Shown: piece by piece, positions 37,433 through 47,464 of the stretch
Layout: the number at the start of each line of letters is the position of its first letter
How positions within the stretch are numbered: position 1 is the first letter of the stretch
Source: Amphritea sp.
Lineage (GTDB): Bacteria > Pseudomonadota > Gammaproteobacteria > Pseudomonadales > Balneatricaceae
Length of the DNA: 55,690 bases
Direction: 5' to 3'
Assembly (NCBI GenBank): GCA_025800245.1
Contig: JAOXSA010000058.1
Span: 1-55,690 of the forward strand
Program-made: the position numbers and the translations under genes
Notes under the pieces: generated by a model
What the model saw: the letters and a program-made list of their open reading frames with translations, nothing else
Told to the model about the DNA's origin: nothing
The model's database searches: none

Positions 37433-37815
37433 AACTATCCCCTGTGGCAGCACATATGGGAGCCTGTGAACAGCTTCCGTTAGCCATCTGTGGGCATTAA
37501 AGTCTGTAGCTACACGGCTTAGCGTGACGACAATGGTTATTCCATTGGCTAGCGCTGTAACAAAGTAGATGCAGACTTTAATGTCCACCCTCTGGGGCTT
37601 ACGGGAAAGCCCATAATCTGTGTTAGCGCTTGCTAACATACCTATTGTATGCCTGCCAAGCGCCGCCTGGACTATGAACTTTCCCGTATGCCAGATGCTC
37701 TACGGCAGCTATTCAAAGGCTCCCTTTATTGATACTACATTCACTGTGCATTGCACAAATATTTAAACTCACACTTAAGTCGGTGAATTAAATACAGAGG
37801 AAGGTGAAAAAGAGA
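37433..37815. other. Intergenic region upstream of ppc
   Basis: About 380 bp with no gene. It holds small inverted repeats: GGGCTT/AAGCCC near 37596-37613 and the perfect palindrome described at 37621. The ppc promoter must lie here, but I could not place it. Confidence 0.4.
37621..37638. promoter_or_regulatory. Palindrome TGTTAGC-GCTT-GCTAACA, possible operator
   Basis: A perfect 7-bp inverted repeat with a 4-nt centre about 190 bp upstream of the ppc start. The half-site TGTTAGC resembles operators of LacI/GntR-type repressors. There is no regulator gene nearby and no T-run, so an operator is more likely than a terminator, but this is speculative. Confidence 0.3.
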
Positions 37816-38193
37816 TTACAGCCCGAGGATCTTTTTAAGCTGTTTGCTGGCTGATTCGGCCTGAAATTCGTCCTGATACCCAATTTCTACCGCGTTTTCA
37901 GGCACTCCTTGTAACGCCAGGCGAAGTCGGTAGTTACGTTCACCGGACTCATGGCTATCAAAGACGATTGCAACATCCTGTACCTGAGCAAAATCCAGAC
38001 GCAGATAACCACCGCCTCTGACAACAGCTAGCTGCCGCTGAGAGGTGCTGATAAGCAGTTTCGGATTACCTTTCAGATCATCACTGACCACAAAACCGGC
38101 ACTCTGCAGCGCCTGCTGCTGACCCTGGGTGCGCTGATAATTCCAATAGCCCAACGCAGCCATGACGACTATCGCCAGAATAATCCATTGCAT
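37816..38193 (-). CDS. Small membrane-anchored hypothetical protein
   Basis: The 125-residue protein begins with a transmembrane anchor (MQWIILAIVVMAALGYWNY) and continues with a soluble, mixed beta-like domain (LLISTSQRQLAVVRGGGYLRLDF ... YRLRLALQGVP) ending in a helix EAESASKQLKKILGL-type tail. I do not recognise a family. The frame extends upstream across the mazG stop; the ATG at 38193, 20 nt after mazG, is the natural start, with AAAAAGGCAAAG before it. It is likely the last gene of a relA-mazG transcript. Confidence 0.65.
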   Translation of the reverse strand: MQWIILAIVVMAALGYWNYQRTQGQQQALQSAGFVVSDDLKGNPKLLISTSQRQLAVVRGGGYLRLDFAQVQDVAIVFDSHESGERNYRLRLALQGVPENAVEIGYQDEFQAESASKQLKKILGL

Positions 38194-38213
38194 CGACTTT
38201 GCCTTTTTCACGG

Positions 38214-39047
38214 TCAGAGGCCTTTCTGCTTGGCTTCGTCCCACCAGGCATCCAGCTCATCCAGCGAGAAATCATTCCAGTCCTGACCGCTCGCATCGAC
38301 CTGGTCTTCAATAAAACCAAAGCGACGAGTGAATTTCTGATTAGTATGCCTCAGTGCCGTTTCCGGATTTACCTTAAGATGACGGGCCAGATTCACCTGC
38401 GCAAACAGCAGATCACCCAGTTCGTGCTCGATCTCAGTCTTATTGCCACTGGCGATCGCCTCACGCAGTTCCGCAATCTCCTCTTCGATCTTATCCAGTA
38501 CCGGCAGTGGATCGCCCCAGTCAAAACCTACCCGGGCAGCCCGCTTTTGTAGCTTATCGGCCCTATTCAGGGCTGGCAGCGTTGCGGGGATATCATCCAG
38601 CACACGGACTTTAGCGACCGGTTTGTCTTTACGCTCTTCCGCTTTGATCGCTTCCCAGGTACTGCTGATCTGCGCCTCGTCCGGCTCTCCCGCAGCCCGC
38701 CGACTCTCGAGAGTGCCTTCAGGAAATACATGGGGATGACGTCGGATCAGTTTTTCCACCAGCGTGTGGATAATATCTTCAAACTCAAAGTGCTGCTCTT
38801 CGCGAGCGATCTGAGCGTAGAAGATCACCTGAAACAGCAGATCACCCAGCTCTCCCTGCAGATGAGGCCAGTCTTCCCGCTCAATGGTATCTGCCACTTC
38901 ATAGGCTTCCTCCAGTGTATGGGGAACAATGGTGGCGAAGGTCTGTTTGATATCCCAGGGGCAGCCGGTCTCCGGATCCCGCAGCCGGGACATCAGGTAC
39001 AGCAGATCGTCCAGGCTGTATTGCTCTGAATGTTTGTTCTGTGACAT
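38214..39047 (-). CDS. mazG: Nucleoside triphosphate pyrophosphohydrolase MazG
   Basis: MazG hydrolyses NTPs to NMP and pyrophosphate and can moderate ppGpp-related signalling. The 277-residue protein has two MazG domains; the first shows MSRLRDPETGCPWDIKQTF, LEEAYEVADTIE and LQGELGDLLFQVIFYA, and the second shows KIEEEIAELREAI and HELGDLLFAQVNLAR. The ATG at 39047 lies 7 nt after relA; the frame's longer start overlaps relA and is rejected. The relA-mazG order is conserved in gammaproteobacteria. Confidence 0.95.
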   Translation of the reverse strand: MSQNKHSEQYSLDDLLYLMSRLRDPETGCPWDIKQTFATIVPHTLEEAYEVADTIEREDWPHLQGELGDLLFQVIFYAQIAREEQHFEFEDIIHTLVEKLIRRHPHVFPEGTLESRRAAGEPDEAQISSTWEAIKAEERKDKPVAKVRVLDDIPATLPALNRADKLQKRAARVGFDWGDPLPVLDKIEEEIAELREAIASGNKTEIEHELGDLLFAQVNLARHLKVNPETALRHTNQKFTRRFGFIEDQVDASGQDWNDFSLDELDAWWDEAKQKGL

Positions 39048-39054
39048 AGCCGCC

Positions 39055-41307
39055 TCAGGAACCACTGCGCTGACGGTGAACGTCTGTGACGTTCGGAATC
39101 TGATTAATCTTATCCATGATCTTACCCAACATCTCCAGACGAGCGATCTCAACGGTCAGGGACAAACGGGCGATATTGCTCTTCTTATCTGAGAGTGTAT
39201 TCGCCGCCACCACGTTGATATTTTCGTTGGCCAGTACGATCATCAGATCGCGCAGCAGACCGGAACGGTCAAAGGCTTCTACGAAGATATCCACCGGATA
39301 GGTCGACTCGCCATCATCGCTCCAGCTTACTTCGACAATCCGCTCACCTTCATGCTCGCGCAGCTGGAATGCATTAGTACAGTCTTCCCGGTGAATCGAA
39401 ACGCCCCGGCCTTTGGTGATATAACCGATAATCGGATCACCCGGTACCGGACGGCAGCAGGGTGCGATTGAGGTCATCAGGTTGCCGACACCGCGAATCT
39501 TGATACCGTCATACTCAGTACTGGACTTATCGGCGCTGACCGGCAATGCCAGATCCAGCTGCTCATCATGAGCAACAGTATCAACCTGCTGCTGAGCCGC
39601 ATTGATCACCTGGGAGAGACGAATATCGCCAGCCCCCAGTGCTGCGTACATATCTTCAGCGGTCTTATAATTAACCGCCTCAGCCATCCGCTCTATGTTC
39701 AGATCAGCCAGATCCAGCGCCAGACGACGGAATTCGCGCTCGACGATCTTCTTACCTGCGGCGGCGTTCTTATCTTTATCCTGCAGCTTGAACCACTGCT
39801 GCACCTTGGCCCGGGAACGGGCACTGGTGATATAGCCCAGGTTAGGGTTCAGCCAGTCACGGCGCGGATGTTCAGTATTAGCGGTCAGGATCTCCACCTG
39901 ATCACCAGTCTGCAAGGCCCGGGTCAGTGGCACAATCCGGCCGTTGACCTTAGCGCCACGACAACGGTGACCGACTTCGGTGTGTACCCGGTAGGCGAAG
40001 TCCACCGGTGTGGAGTTGATCGGCATATCGACCACGTGGCCATCCGGAGTAAAGACATAGACCCGGTCATGGGTTACATCCGAACCGATCATATCGGAGA
40101 ACTCTTCACTGCTGCCCAGATCTTCAGTCCACTCGAGCACCTGCCGCAACCAGGCGATTTTCTCTTCGTAACTGTTACTCTGAGACTGAGTATCCGTGCC
40201 TTTATATAACCAGTGAGCGCATACCCCCAGCTCCGCTTCCTCATGCATTGAATAGGTGCGGATCTGGATTTCCAGAACTTTACCGGAAGGTCCGAAAACA
40301 GCGGTATGCAATGAGCGGTAACCGTTCGGCTTCGGTGATGCTATATAGTCATCAAACTCATGGGGGATGTTACGCCACAGTCCGTGCACGATTCCCAGTA
40401 CGGTGTAACAATCCCGGATCTCCGGCACCAGAATACGTACCGCGCGAATATCGTAGACCTGATTAAAGTCGATATTCTTGCGCTGCATTTTGCGCCAGAT
40501 ACTGTAGATATGCTTGGCTCGACCACTGACGTCACCATCGATACCTGCGTTATCAAGTTCGCCATCCAGAATACCGATCACATCCTCGATAAACTGCTGA
40601 CGCTCAAGACGCTTCTCAGACAGCAGCGAGGCGATCTTCTTATAGTCATTAGGCTTGAGATAGCGGAAAGAAAGGTCTTCGAGTTCCCACTTAATGTGGC
40701 CGATACCGAGTCGATGCGCCAGTGGCGCATACACATCAAATACTTCGCGGGCAACCAGATAACGCTTTTTGCGGGACCCCTCTTTTACGCCACGAATGGC
40801 ACAGGTTCGCTCGGCAATCTTGATCAGCACAACGCGCACGTCGTCGATCATCGCCACCAGCATCTTCCGAACGTTATCCAGCGGGTTACCGCTTTGTCCT
40901 AAAACATTCTCGCGACGGGGATTCTGTCGGCTGCCGATTGCAGCCATCTGCAACACGCCCTGAATCAGACCTGAAATAGTCTGACCAAAACGCCGTTGAA
41001 TATCATCGAGGGTTGTATATTGTTCCCGTACGCTACGATAGAGAATCGCCGCAACCAGCGCGTCTTCATCCTGATTGAGTTCAATCAGAATCTGCGCCAT
41101 CTCCAGTCCGGTGATGTAGCTATCCTTAGCTTTCCAGGAATCTTCCGAGGGCTCGCCTTCGTCTTTGAGCTGCTTGGCATAGAGGCAGGCCTGACGGACC
41201 GTCTCTATATCCTTGACTTCGACCTGCTCCTGCAGCCGTTCCAGCCAGAGCTCCAGATCGACACTGCCATCGTCATGAATCGGGTGATCTTCGCGTACTT
41301 TTACCAT
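39055..41307 (-). CDS. relA: GTP pyrophosphokinase RelA
   Basis: RelA makes (p)ppGpp on stalled ribosomes. The 750-residue protein has a degenerate hydrolase domain in which the HD metal motif is missing (VAAILYRSVREQ), a synthetase domain (YDIRAVRILVPEIRDCYTVLGIVH, FDDYIASPKPNGYRSLHT), a TGS domain (VYVFTPDGHVVDMP), a helical and zinc-finger region (CCRPVPGD) and a C-terminal ACT domain. The loss of the HD motif supports RelA rather than SpoT. Its frame is followed by mazG. Confidence 0.97.
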   Translation of the reverse strand: MVKVREDHPIHDDGSVDLELWLERLQEQVEVKDIETVRQACLYAKQLKDEGEPSEDSWKAKDSYITGLEMAQILIELNQDEDALVAAILYRSVREQYTTLDDIQRRFGQTISGLIQGVLQMAAIGSRQNPRRENVLGQSGNPLDNVRKMLVAMIDDVRVVLIKIAERTCAIRGVKEGSRKKRYLVAREVFDVYAPLAHRLGIGHIKWELEDLSFRYLKPNDYKKIASLLSEKRLERQQFIEDVIGILDGELDNAGIDGDVSGRAKHIYSIWRKMQRKNIDFNQVYDIRAVRILVPEIRDCYTVLGIVHGLWRNIPHEFDDYIASPKPNGYRSLHTAVFGPSGKVLEIQIRTYSMHEEAELGVCAHWLYKGTDTQSQSNSYEEKIAWLRQVLEWTEDLGSSEEFSDMIGSDVTHDRVYVFTPDGHVVDMPINSTPVDFAYRVHTEVGHRCRGAKVNGRIVPLTRALQTGDQVEILTANTEHPRRDWLNPNLGYITSARSRAKVQQWFKLQDKDKNAAAGKKIVEREFRRLALDLADLNIERMAEAVNYKTAEDMYAALGAGDIRLSQVINAAQQQVDTVAHDEQLDLALPVSADKSSTEYDGIKIRGVGNLMTSIAPCCRPVPGDPIIGYITKGRGVSIHREDCTNAFQLREHEGERIVEVSWSDDGESTYPVDIFVEAFDRSGLLRDLMIVLANENINVVAANTLSDKKSNIARLSLTVEIARLEMLGKIMDKINQIPNVTDVHRQRSGS

Positions 41308-41570
41308 GGCACAATGCCACTCCTAACCTGACCTGCCCAATGGCACACGGGTAGCAAACAATCCCGGGGCTGGCCTTTACCTGCTATCACTATTGTTATT
41401 TTTGTTGCCCGGAAAACTCTAAAAAATGCCAAAACACCGGGCCTGTCCAGGGAGCACATTCTAGTCTTTAAGACCGGTAATAGCGAGTAAGTTCAGTTTT
41501 AACTGTTGCCCATTCTGGACACATTGGAGCTTTTTCAAGCGTTTCATTGATCCTGCTTCAACAGAAACAG
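41308..41570. other. Intergenic region between cysM and relA
   Basis: About 260 bp without a gene. It contains the relA promoter region on the minus strand; no clear hexamers were found. Confidence 0.4.
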
Positions 41571-41592
41571 AAAAGGGGCCTCAGGCCCCTTT
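41571..41592 (-). terminator. Rho-independent terminator after cysM
   Basis: The perfect GC-rich stem AAAGGGGCC/GGCCCCTTT with loop TCA is followed on the minus strand by TTTT. It lies 32 nt past the cysM stop. Confidence 0.85.
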
Positions 41593-41624
41593 CATCAAAT
41601 CTTTGTCATCAGATCAGTGTACAC

Positions 41625-42521
41625 TCAGTTACTGAATACCCCGGTCGACAGGTATCTGTCGCCACGGTCACAGATAATACAAACGATCACTGCATTTTCG
41701 ACCTGTTGCGCCAGGCGCAGGGCTCCGGCTACGGCACCACCGGATGAAACACCGCAGAAGATCCCTTCTTCACTGGCCAGTGCACGCATCGTGGTTTCAG
41801 CTTCTTCCTGAGTAATATCCAGTACCTGATCGACCCGGTTGGACTCAAAGATAGATGGCAAATAAGCTTCCGGCCAGCGTCGAATTCCCGGAATCGCGGC
41901 ACCTTCTGCCGGTTGCAAGCCAACGATCTGAACCTCCGGATTCTGTTCTTTCAGATAGCGGGAGGTTCCCATAATCGTGCCGGTTGTACCCATCGAGCTG
42001 ACGAAGTGAGTAACCTGTCCCTGACTCTGCTGCCAGATCTCAGGTCCGGTACCCTGGTAGTGGGCTTCCGGATTATCGAAGTTAGCAAACTGATCCAGCA
42101 CAATTCCCTGACCTTCTGACTGCATCTGCAGCGCCAGATCTCGGGCACCTTCCATACCTTCCTCTTTGGTCACGGTAATCAACTCTGCACCGTAAGCAGT
42201 CATCGATGCCTTTCGCTCTTCACTGCTGTTATCCGGCATGATCAGCTTCATTTTATAGCCTTTGATCGCAGCAGCCATTGCCAGTGCAATACCGGTATTT
42301 CCGGAGGTGGCTTCGATCAGTGTGTCGCCAGGCCTGATATCTCCGCGGGCCTCTGCTCGCTGAATCATACTCAGTGCCGGACGGTCTTTTACGGAACCCG
42401 CAGGATTATTACCTTCCAGTTTACAGAGTACCGTATTGCCCCGGCCAACGTTGAGACGCTGCAGACGGACCAGCGGCGTATTGCCGACGTAATCTTCGAT
42501 GGTGGGAAACTCAATGCTCAT
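41625..42521 (-). CDS. cysM: Cysteine synthase B (O-acetylserine sulfhydrylase B)
   Basis: CysM makes cysteine or S-sulfocysteine from O-acetylserine using PLP. The 298-residue protein has the PLP lysine K45 in AGSVKDRPAL, the substrate loop IEATSGNTGIALAM, the phosphate-binding SSMGTTGTIMG and the C-terminal FCGVSSGGAV. The KDRPAL spacing and the RRWPEAYLP segment favour CysM over CysK. It is transcribed toward its own terminator. Confidence 0.94.
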   Translation of the reverse strand: MSIEFPTIEDYVGNTPLVRLQRLNVGRGNTVLCKLEGNNPAGSVKDRPALSMIQRAEARGDIRPGDTLIEATSGNTGIALAMAAAIKGYKMKLIMPDNSSEERKASMTAYGAELITVTKEEGMEGARDLALQMQSEGQGIVLDQFANFDNPEAHYQGTGPEIWQQSQGQVTHFVSSMGTTGTIMGTSRYLKEQNPEVQIVGLQPAEGAAIPGIRRWPEAYLPSIFESNRVDQVLDITQEEAETTMRALASEEGIFCGVSSGGAVAGALRLAQQVENAVIVCIICDRGDRYLSTGVFSN

Positions 42522-42659
42522 ATAGTTATAACCAGAAGGGATTAATAAAAGGGTTTATATACCCGACAAATAGAGTCGGAATAGTAACGAGGGTTCCATT
42601 AAAGCTCAATCACAATTATTTCAACTGAGCTAATCGAATAGACTTTAGAGGGAAGATTG

Positions 42660-43034
42660 TCAGATTTCAGCAATGACAAAAGCGACGATGTGATCGCCCT
42701 CGTCGGTATAGGACAGATGAAGCCTGGTGATCCCCGATTGTTCAGCACGGATCTGAGCATTACCGCTCAGAGTCATCAAAGGGCGACCCAGCTCATCATA
42801 ACTGACTTCAAAATGCTGCCAGCTGATCCCCCGGCCAATACCGGTGCCCAGCGCTTTTACTGCGGCCTCTTTAGCCGCAAAGCGTTTGGCAAGAAAGTTG
42901 ACCTGCCGCCGGGACTGCTGAAACTGTTGCAGTTCAGCCGGCGTCAGAATCCGTTCAGCAAAGCGCGGCGTGCGAGCCAGCGCTTTTTCAATACGACGGA
43001 TATCCAGCAGGTCAGTGCCAATGCCAAAGATCAT
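42660..43034 (-). CDS. acpS: Holo-[acyl-carrier-protein] synthase
   Basis: AcpS transfers 4'-phosphopantetheine to acyl carrier protein. The 124-residue protein has the two signature blocks [15 protein letters not shown] (metal Asp) and [13 protein letters not shown] (Glu and Lys). Its start overlaps the pdxJ stop (ATGA), the common pdxJ-acpS coupling. It ends the rnc-era-recO-pdxJ-acpS run. Confidence 0.95.
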   Translation of the reverse strand: MIFGIGTDLLDIRRIEKALARTPRFAERILTPAELQQFQQSRRQVNFLAKRFAAKEAAVKALGTGIGRGISWQHFEVSYDELGRPLMTLSGNAQIRAEQSGITRLHLSYTDEGDHIVAFVIAEI

Positions 43035-43804
43035 CCGCGAATTGCATCCCGCGCAGACTGAACCCGGGCCTGGGTTTCCATCATCAGGCGACGCATCTCG
43101 GCAATAGCCTCTTTCAACCCCACAAATACTGCGCGGGCAACAATGCCGTGACCGATATTCAGTTCATTGAGTTCCGGGATCTCGGCGATCTGCTCTACGT
43201 TATGATAATGCAGACCATGGCCGGCATTCACGATCAGTCCCTTGCTGAAGGCATAGCGGGCAGCCTGCCTGATCCGCTCCAGTTCTGCTTTCTGTTCAGC
43301 ACTGGTTTCAGCATCCGCGTATGCACCGGTGTGCAGCTCAATGACCGGAGCCCCGCAACGCAGCGTGGCATCAATCTGATCGTTATCCGGATCGATAAAC
43401 AGCGATGCTTCAACACCGGCAGCAGCCAGTCGGTCACAAGCCTCTTTGATCCGCGCTTCCTGTCCGACAACATCCAGACCACCTTCAGTAGTCAGCTCTT
43501 CACGCTTTTCAGGCACCAGACAGGCATGTGCTGGTTTTACCTTCTCTGCGATGCTGATCATCTCTTCAGTTACCGCGCACTCAAAATTCATCCGCGTCTG
43601 CAGAGTCTCTGCCAGCATATAGATATCACGGTCCTGGATATGACGACGGTCTTCGCGCAGATGCACGGTAATACCATCAGCACCGGCTTCTTCAGCCAGC
43701 GCTGCGGCCTGCACCGGATCAGGGTAACGGGTACCGCGCGCCTGACGCAGCGTCGCAACATGATCGATATTCACACCCAGAAGTAAGCGGCTTGGTTCTA
43801 CCAC
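43031..43804 (-). CDS. pdxJ: Pyridoxine 5'-phosphate synthase
   Basis: PdxJ condenses 1-deoxyxylulose 5-phosphate and 3-amino-2-oxopropyl phosphate to pyridoxine phosphate. The 257-residue TIM barrel has [23 protein letters not shown] at the start, [23 protein letters not shown], and the C-terminal [20 protein letters not shown] block. It is 85 nt downstream of recO and overlaps acpS. Confidence 0.96.
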   Translation of the reverse strand: MVEPSRLLLGVNIDHVATLRQARGTRYPDPVQAAALAEEAGADGITVHLREDRRHIQDRDIYMLAETLQTRMNFECAVTEEMISIAEKVKPAHACLVPEKREELTTEGGLDVVGQEARIKEACDRLAAAGVEASLFIDPDNDQIDATLRCGAPVIELHTGAYADAETSAEQKAELERIRQAARYAFSKGLIVNAGHGLHYHNVEQIAEIPELNELNIGHGIVARAVFVGLKEAIAEMRRLMMETQARVQSARDAIRG

Positions 43805-43889
43805 GATAAACCTCGTTATTCATAAACTAGCTAGTTAACTGCCCGACAGCTTACTGCAAAAAGCGATCAGGACCTATCACTTTTCCGGG

Positions 43890-44606
43890 TCAGCTCCGAG
43901 CACTATTACCAGTGCTGTATTTCTGCAGCAGTTCGCGACTGCGTAATGGCTTGCTACCCAGCTGCGCTTCAAGTGCCAGACGGATCAGCCGTTTCGCAGC
44001 CCGACGGATCTCCGGTTGCTGATACTGCTCGGCAACCACCCCCTGAAGCTGCAATCCGGTAAAACAGAATGGACGGATACTGCTGGTTAACTGAGTAACC
44101 GGAAGAAAGCCCTGTGCAGGATCATAACGGTAGATACTGTCCGGCACGCAGTGACTGACATCAAACTGATAGCCCAGCTGTTGCAGCAGTTGCTGTTCAA
44201 AGGTACGCAGTGCTAACTCAATATCTTCGCCACTGAGCAGCTCGTTCAGTACATACTGATAATAGACGTATAGTTCCGGGTGAGGATCGGCAGGCTGGAG
44301 CAATCGCTCCAGTAATTCATTGACATACAGACCGCACATCAGTGCTGTGCCTTTGAGCATAATCGGTGCAGCAACCGCTTCAGCCTGCAGCAAAGACTTC
44401 AGTTCATTCCGGCCACGCCAGTTGATCTGTAAAGGCGTAAAAGGCTGCATCATCGCCCGCATTCTGGAGCGCGGACTTCGCGCACCTTTTACAACGGCGC
44501 TGATCTTACCCTGCTCAAGGGTAAAGAAGTCCACCAGCAGACTGGTTTCCCGATAAGGGCGGGTATGAAGGACATAGGCGGCCTGAGCCTCAACCTGAAA
44601 ACTCAT
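43890..44606 (-). CDS. recO: DNA repair protein RecO
   Basis: RecO loads RecA through RecFOR in gap repair. The 238-residue protein has the N-terminal OB-fold (AYVLHTRPYRETSLLVDFFTLEQGKISAVVKGARS) and a helical C-terminal part (GLYVNELLERLLQPADPHPELYVYY). There are few cysteines, so the zinc site of some RecO proteins appears absent. It lies 17 nt after era. Confidence 0.93.
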   Translation of the reverse strand: MSFQVEAQAAYVLHTRPYRETSLLVDFFTLEQGKISAVVKGARSPRSRMRAMMQPFTPLQINWRGRNELKSLLQAEAVAAPIMLKGTALMCGLYVNELLERLLQPADPHPELYVYYQYVLNELLSGEDIELALRTFEQQLLQQLGYQFDVSHCVPDSIYRYDPAQGFLPVTQLTSSIRPFCFTGLQLQGVVAEQYQQPEIRRAAKRLIRLALEAQLGSKPLRSRELLQKYSTGNSARS

Positions 44607-44623
44607 CAGCTCAGTGCCTGCGC

Positions 44624-45559
44624 TTAGTCGATGTCGTTATATCCAAGGCTACGCAGGGCACGCTCATCGTCAGACCAGTTGCTGCGTACTTTAACCCAGA
44701 GATTAAGCATCACTTTAGAATCGAACATACGCTCCATATCGAGGCGGGCGTCCCGACCGATGCCTTTGATCTTGGCACCTTTATCACCGATCACGATGCG
44801 TTTCTGCCCCTGACGCTCAACCAGGATCAGTGCGCTTATAATCAGTGTACCGGTCTCACTGCGACGGAACTCTTCGATCTCAACGGTGGTACCGTAGGGA
44901 ATCTCGTCACCCAGATTACGCATCAGTTTTTCCCGCACCAGCTCTGCCGCCAGGAAGCGGGAGCTGCGATCAGTGACCTGATCTTCAGGATAGAAGTGCA
45001 TACTTTTCGGCAGTTGCTCGTTAATCACCGCTTCAAGGCGGTCAACGCTGGTACCGTTCTTAGCAGAGATCGGTACGATATCCAGGAAGTCCATTTTCTG
45101 AGACAGCTCTGCCAGATGCGGCAGCAGCGATTCCTTATCTTCCAGCTGATCGATCTTATTGATCACCAGTACCACCGGACATTTGGCGCCCTGCACTTTA
45201 TCAAAGACAATCTGATCTTCTTCAGTCCAGGCAGTACGGTCAATGATGAATACCACCACATCAACATCACGCAGCGCAGAGCTGGCTGCTTTGTTCATGT
45301 AGCGGTTAATCGCTTTGTCCTGATCTTTATGCAGACCCGGCGTATCAACATACACCGCCTGGACATCACCTTCGGTCTTGATACCGACAATCTGATGACG
45401 GGTGGTCTGCGGTTTACGCGAGGTAATGCTGAGCTTCTGGCCCAGAATGTTGTTCATCAGCGTGGATTTACCCACATTCGGGCGACCAACAATGGCAACA
45501 AAGCCACAGCGCTGATCTTCATTCGGCTCATCGAGCATATAGCTCAGATCACGGCTCAT
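44624..45559 (-). CDS. era: GTPase Era
   Basis: Era is a GTP-binding 30S assembly factor that binds the 16S rRNA 3' end. The 311-residue protein has the GTPase motifs GRPNVGKST (G1), DTPGLH (G3) and NKID (G4) and a C-terminal KH domain with [15 protein letters not shown]. Its ATG overlaps the rnc stop (ATGA). Confidence 0.97.
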   Translation of the reverse strand: MSRDLSYMLDEPNEDQRCGFVAIVGRPNVGKSTLMNNILGQKLSITSRKPQTTRHQIVGIKTEGDVQAVYVDTPGLHKDQDKAINRYMNKAASSALRDVDVVVFIIDRTAWTEEDQIVFDKVQGAKCPVVLVINKIDQLEDKESLLPHLAELSQKMDFLDIVPISAKNGTSVDRLEAVINEQLPKSMHFYPEDQVTDRSSRFLAAELVREKLMRNLGDEIPYGTTVEIEEFRRSETGTLIISALILVERQGQKRIVIGDKGAKIKGIGRDARLDMERMFDSKVMLNLWVKVRSNWSDDERALRSLGYNDID

Positions 45560-46242
45560 TTTACACCTACCTTCAGTGCATCCAGTGCGTGTTTTGCCGC
45601 TTCCTGTTCGGCCTGACGACGACTGCTGCCCACCCCCGGAGAGGGTTGATCAAGCATCGTCACATGACAACGGATCTCGAATGTCTGCTTATGCGCTTCA
45701 CCCGTTACGGAGATCAGTTCATATTCCGGCAACGGAACCTTGCGCGATTGCAGAAACTCCTGCAAACGGGTTTTCGAATCTTTCTGGGTATCCTGCAATG
45801 AGGTTTTTTCCAGACGGGTTGCGTACCAGCGCAGAATATAAGGCCGGCAGGTATCCATATTACTATCGAGATAGATAGCACCGATAATCGCTTCTACCGC
45901 ATCCGCCAGAATAGAATCACGACGAAAACCGCCGCTTTTCAGCTCACCAGACCCCAGACGCAGGTAATCACCCAGTTTCATTTCACGAGCCAGTTCTGCC
46001 AGTGTCTCACCTTTCACCAACTGAGCACGCAAGCGACTTAACTGCCCCTCTTTCGCTTCAGGGAAACGCGCGTAAAGGGCTTCAGCGATAACAAAGTTCA
46101 GAATTGAATCACCCAGAAACTCAAGCCGTTCATTATTACGCTTGCCGTGGCTGCGGTGAGTGAGCGCCAGCTCTATCAGGCTCTCATCGGTGAATGTGTA
46201 ATCCAGCTTTTTCGCCAGATCAGTTCCAGACTTAATAATCAA
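45556..46242 (-). CDS. rnc: Ribonuclease III
   Basis: RNase III cleaves double-stranded rRNA precursors and regulatory RNAs. The 228-residue protein has the catalytic signature [17 protein letters not shown], the second acidic site ([13 protein letters not shown]), and a C-terminal dsRNA-binding domain ([22 protein letters not shown]). The only workable start is a TTG at 46242 that overlaps the stop of the upstream gene (TTGA), with a weak ribosome-binding site, so translation is probably coupled. Confidence 0.95.
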   Translation of the reverse strand: MIIKSGTDLAKKLDYTFTDESLIELALTHRSHGKRNNERLEFLGDSILNFVIAEALYARFPEAKEGQLSRLRAQLVKGETLAELAREMKLGDYLRLGSGELKSGGFRRDSILADAVEAIIGAIYLDSNMDTCRPYILRWYATRLEKTSLQDTQKDSKTRLQEFLQSRKVPLPEYELISVTGEAHKQTFEIRCHVTMLDQPSPGVGSSRRQAEQEAAKHALDALKVGVK

Positions 46243-46613
46243 CGGAGAATCACTTTATACTGCTCGTTAAACTTAACCAGTGCATCAACGTTATAGAACA
46301 TCGGCACCTGTACCTCATATGCCAGGGTGATAGTTCTTACACCCTCGTCGGTTTTAAAGGTAATCGCTTCCTGGGATGGCAACTTAACCTGGTTGATCCG
46401 CAGGCGCTTCTGAATCTTTGAACGAATCTCGTGCACAGAATCATCGCGCGTGGCGTCTTCTGCGACCAGATCAGTCAACACAGACTTCACCAAGTGATTG
46501 TCCCAGTAGGCCGGATAGAGTTTAAAGCCAACTGAGAAGAAAATTCCCGCAACAATCAGCACGATCATCAGCGAAAAGAATGTCATGCCCTTCTGTTTAG
46601 CCATAGCTGTCAT
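46239..46613 (-). CDS. DUF4845 family membrane protein
   Basis: The 124-residue protein has one N-terminal transmembrane segment ([23 protein letters not shown]) followed by a small extracytoplasmic domain. Genes of this family commonly sit between lepB and rnc in gammaproteobacteria, as here. The ATG at 46613 is preceded by AGGGAG at 6 nt and is preferred over the frame's earlier start. The N-terminus resembles a type IV pilin-like hydrophobic helix, but I see no clear prepilin cleavage motif. Confidence 0.8.
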   Translation of the reverse strand: MTAMAKQKGMTFFSLMIVLIVAGIFFSVGFKLYPAYWDNHLVKSVLTDLVAEDATRDDSVHEIRSKIQKRLRINQVKLPSQEAITFKTDEGVRTITLAYEVQVPMFYNVDALVKFNEQYKVILR

Positions 46614-46639
46614 CGTTATCTCCCTGCTCACGATCAGGT

Positions 46640-47452
46640 TTATTTAATGGATCTTACAGCACTGAAATCAGGCAGGCTGAAGAAGGTTTCCCAGTGCATC
46701 CACACGGCAAAGGCCTTACCTACCAAGAGTTCATCCGGGACGAAACCCCAGAAGCGGCTGTCGTTACTGTTATCCCGATTATCACCCACTACAAAATACT
46801 GACCAGCCGGAACTACCCATTCTGCTGAGATTCGGGGACGGGTCACGTCACGGTAAATCTCGTGACTGACATCGCCCAGTTGCTCTTCCACAAGCAGAAC
46901 GCTTGGATTCTGAGGCGGCAACTGCGCCAGCAGTTCCTGCGCTTGTGGCTCACCATTAATATAGATGACTTTATTGTGATACCGCACGGTATCACCCGGC
47001 AAACCCACAACCCGCTTGATGTAATTGATGCCTGGCTGCTCCGGATATTTGAATACCACTACATCGCCGCGCTGCGGGTCGTTCATCGGGATCACTTTGT
47101 TACCCGCGACCGGCAGACGGAAACCGTAATGCCATTTGTTCACCAGAATAAAATCGCCCACTTCCAGCGTCGGTTTCATCGAACCTGACGGAATCTGAAA
47201 TGGCTCCACAACAAAGGAACGCAGTATCAGAACAATCAACAAAACCGGAAACAGTGAACGGCACAGATCAACCGCCCCATTCTCTTTGCCCAGGCCTTCC
47301 AGCACCTCGTCAGGCAGCGGTTCAGAAGCCATCTGCTGTGCTGAAGCGATCCGTGCGCGACGCGGTCCTGCCAGGACCACCCGATCATAGATCCAGCCCA
47401 GTGCTGTAATGAACGTCAGTACAACCAGAACCAGCGCAAAGTCAAAATTCAT
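46640..47452 (-). CDS. lepB: Signal peptidase I
   Basis: LepB cleaves signal peptides of exported proteins at the periplasmic face. The 270-residue protein has two N-terminal membrane segments (about 4-22 and 65-83), the catalytic serine S91 in IPSGSMKPTL, the catalytic lysine K146 in NYIKRVVGLPGD, and the GDNRDNSNDSRFWGFVP box. It lies 12 nt after lepA, the conserved lepA-lepB pair. Confidence 0.97.
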   Translation of the reverse strand: MNFDFALVLVVLTFITALGWIYDRVVLAGPRRARIASAQQMASEPLPDEVLEGLGKENGAVDLCRSLFPVLLIVLILRSFVVEPFQIPSGSMKPTLEVGDFILVNKWHYGFRLPVAGNKVIPMNDPQRGDVVVFKYPEQPGINYIKRVVGLPGDTVRYHNKVIYINGEPQAQELLAQLPPQNPSVLLVEEQLGDVSHEIYRDVTRPRISAEWVVPAGQYFVVGDNRDNSNDSRFWGFVPDELLVGKAFAVWMHWETFFSLPDFSAVRSIK

Positions 47453-47464
47453 AAGGAACCGTCC

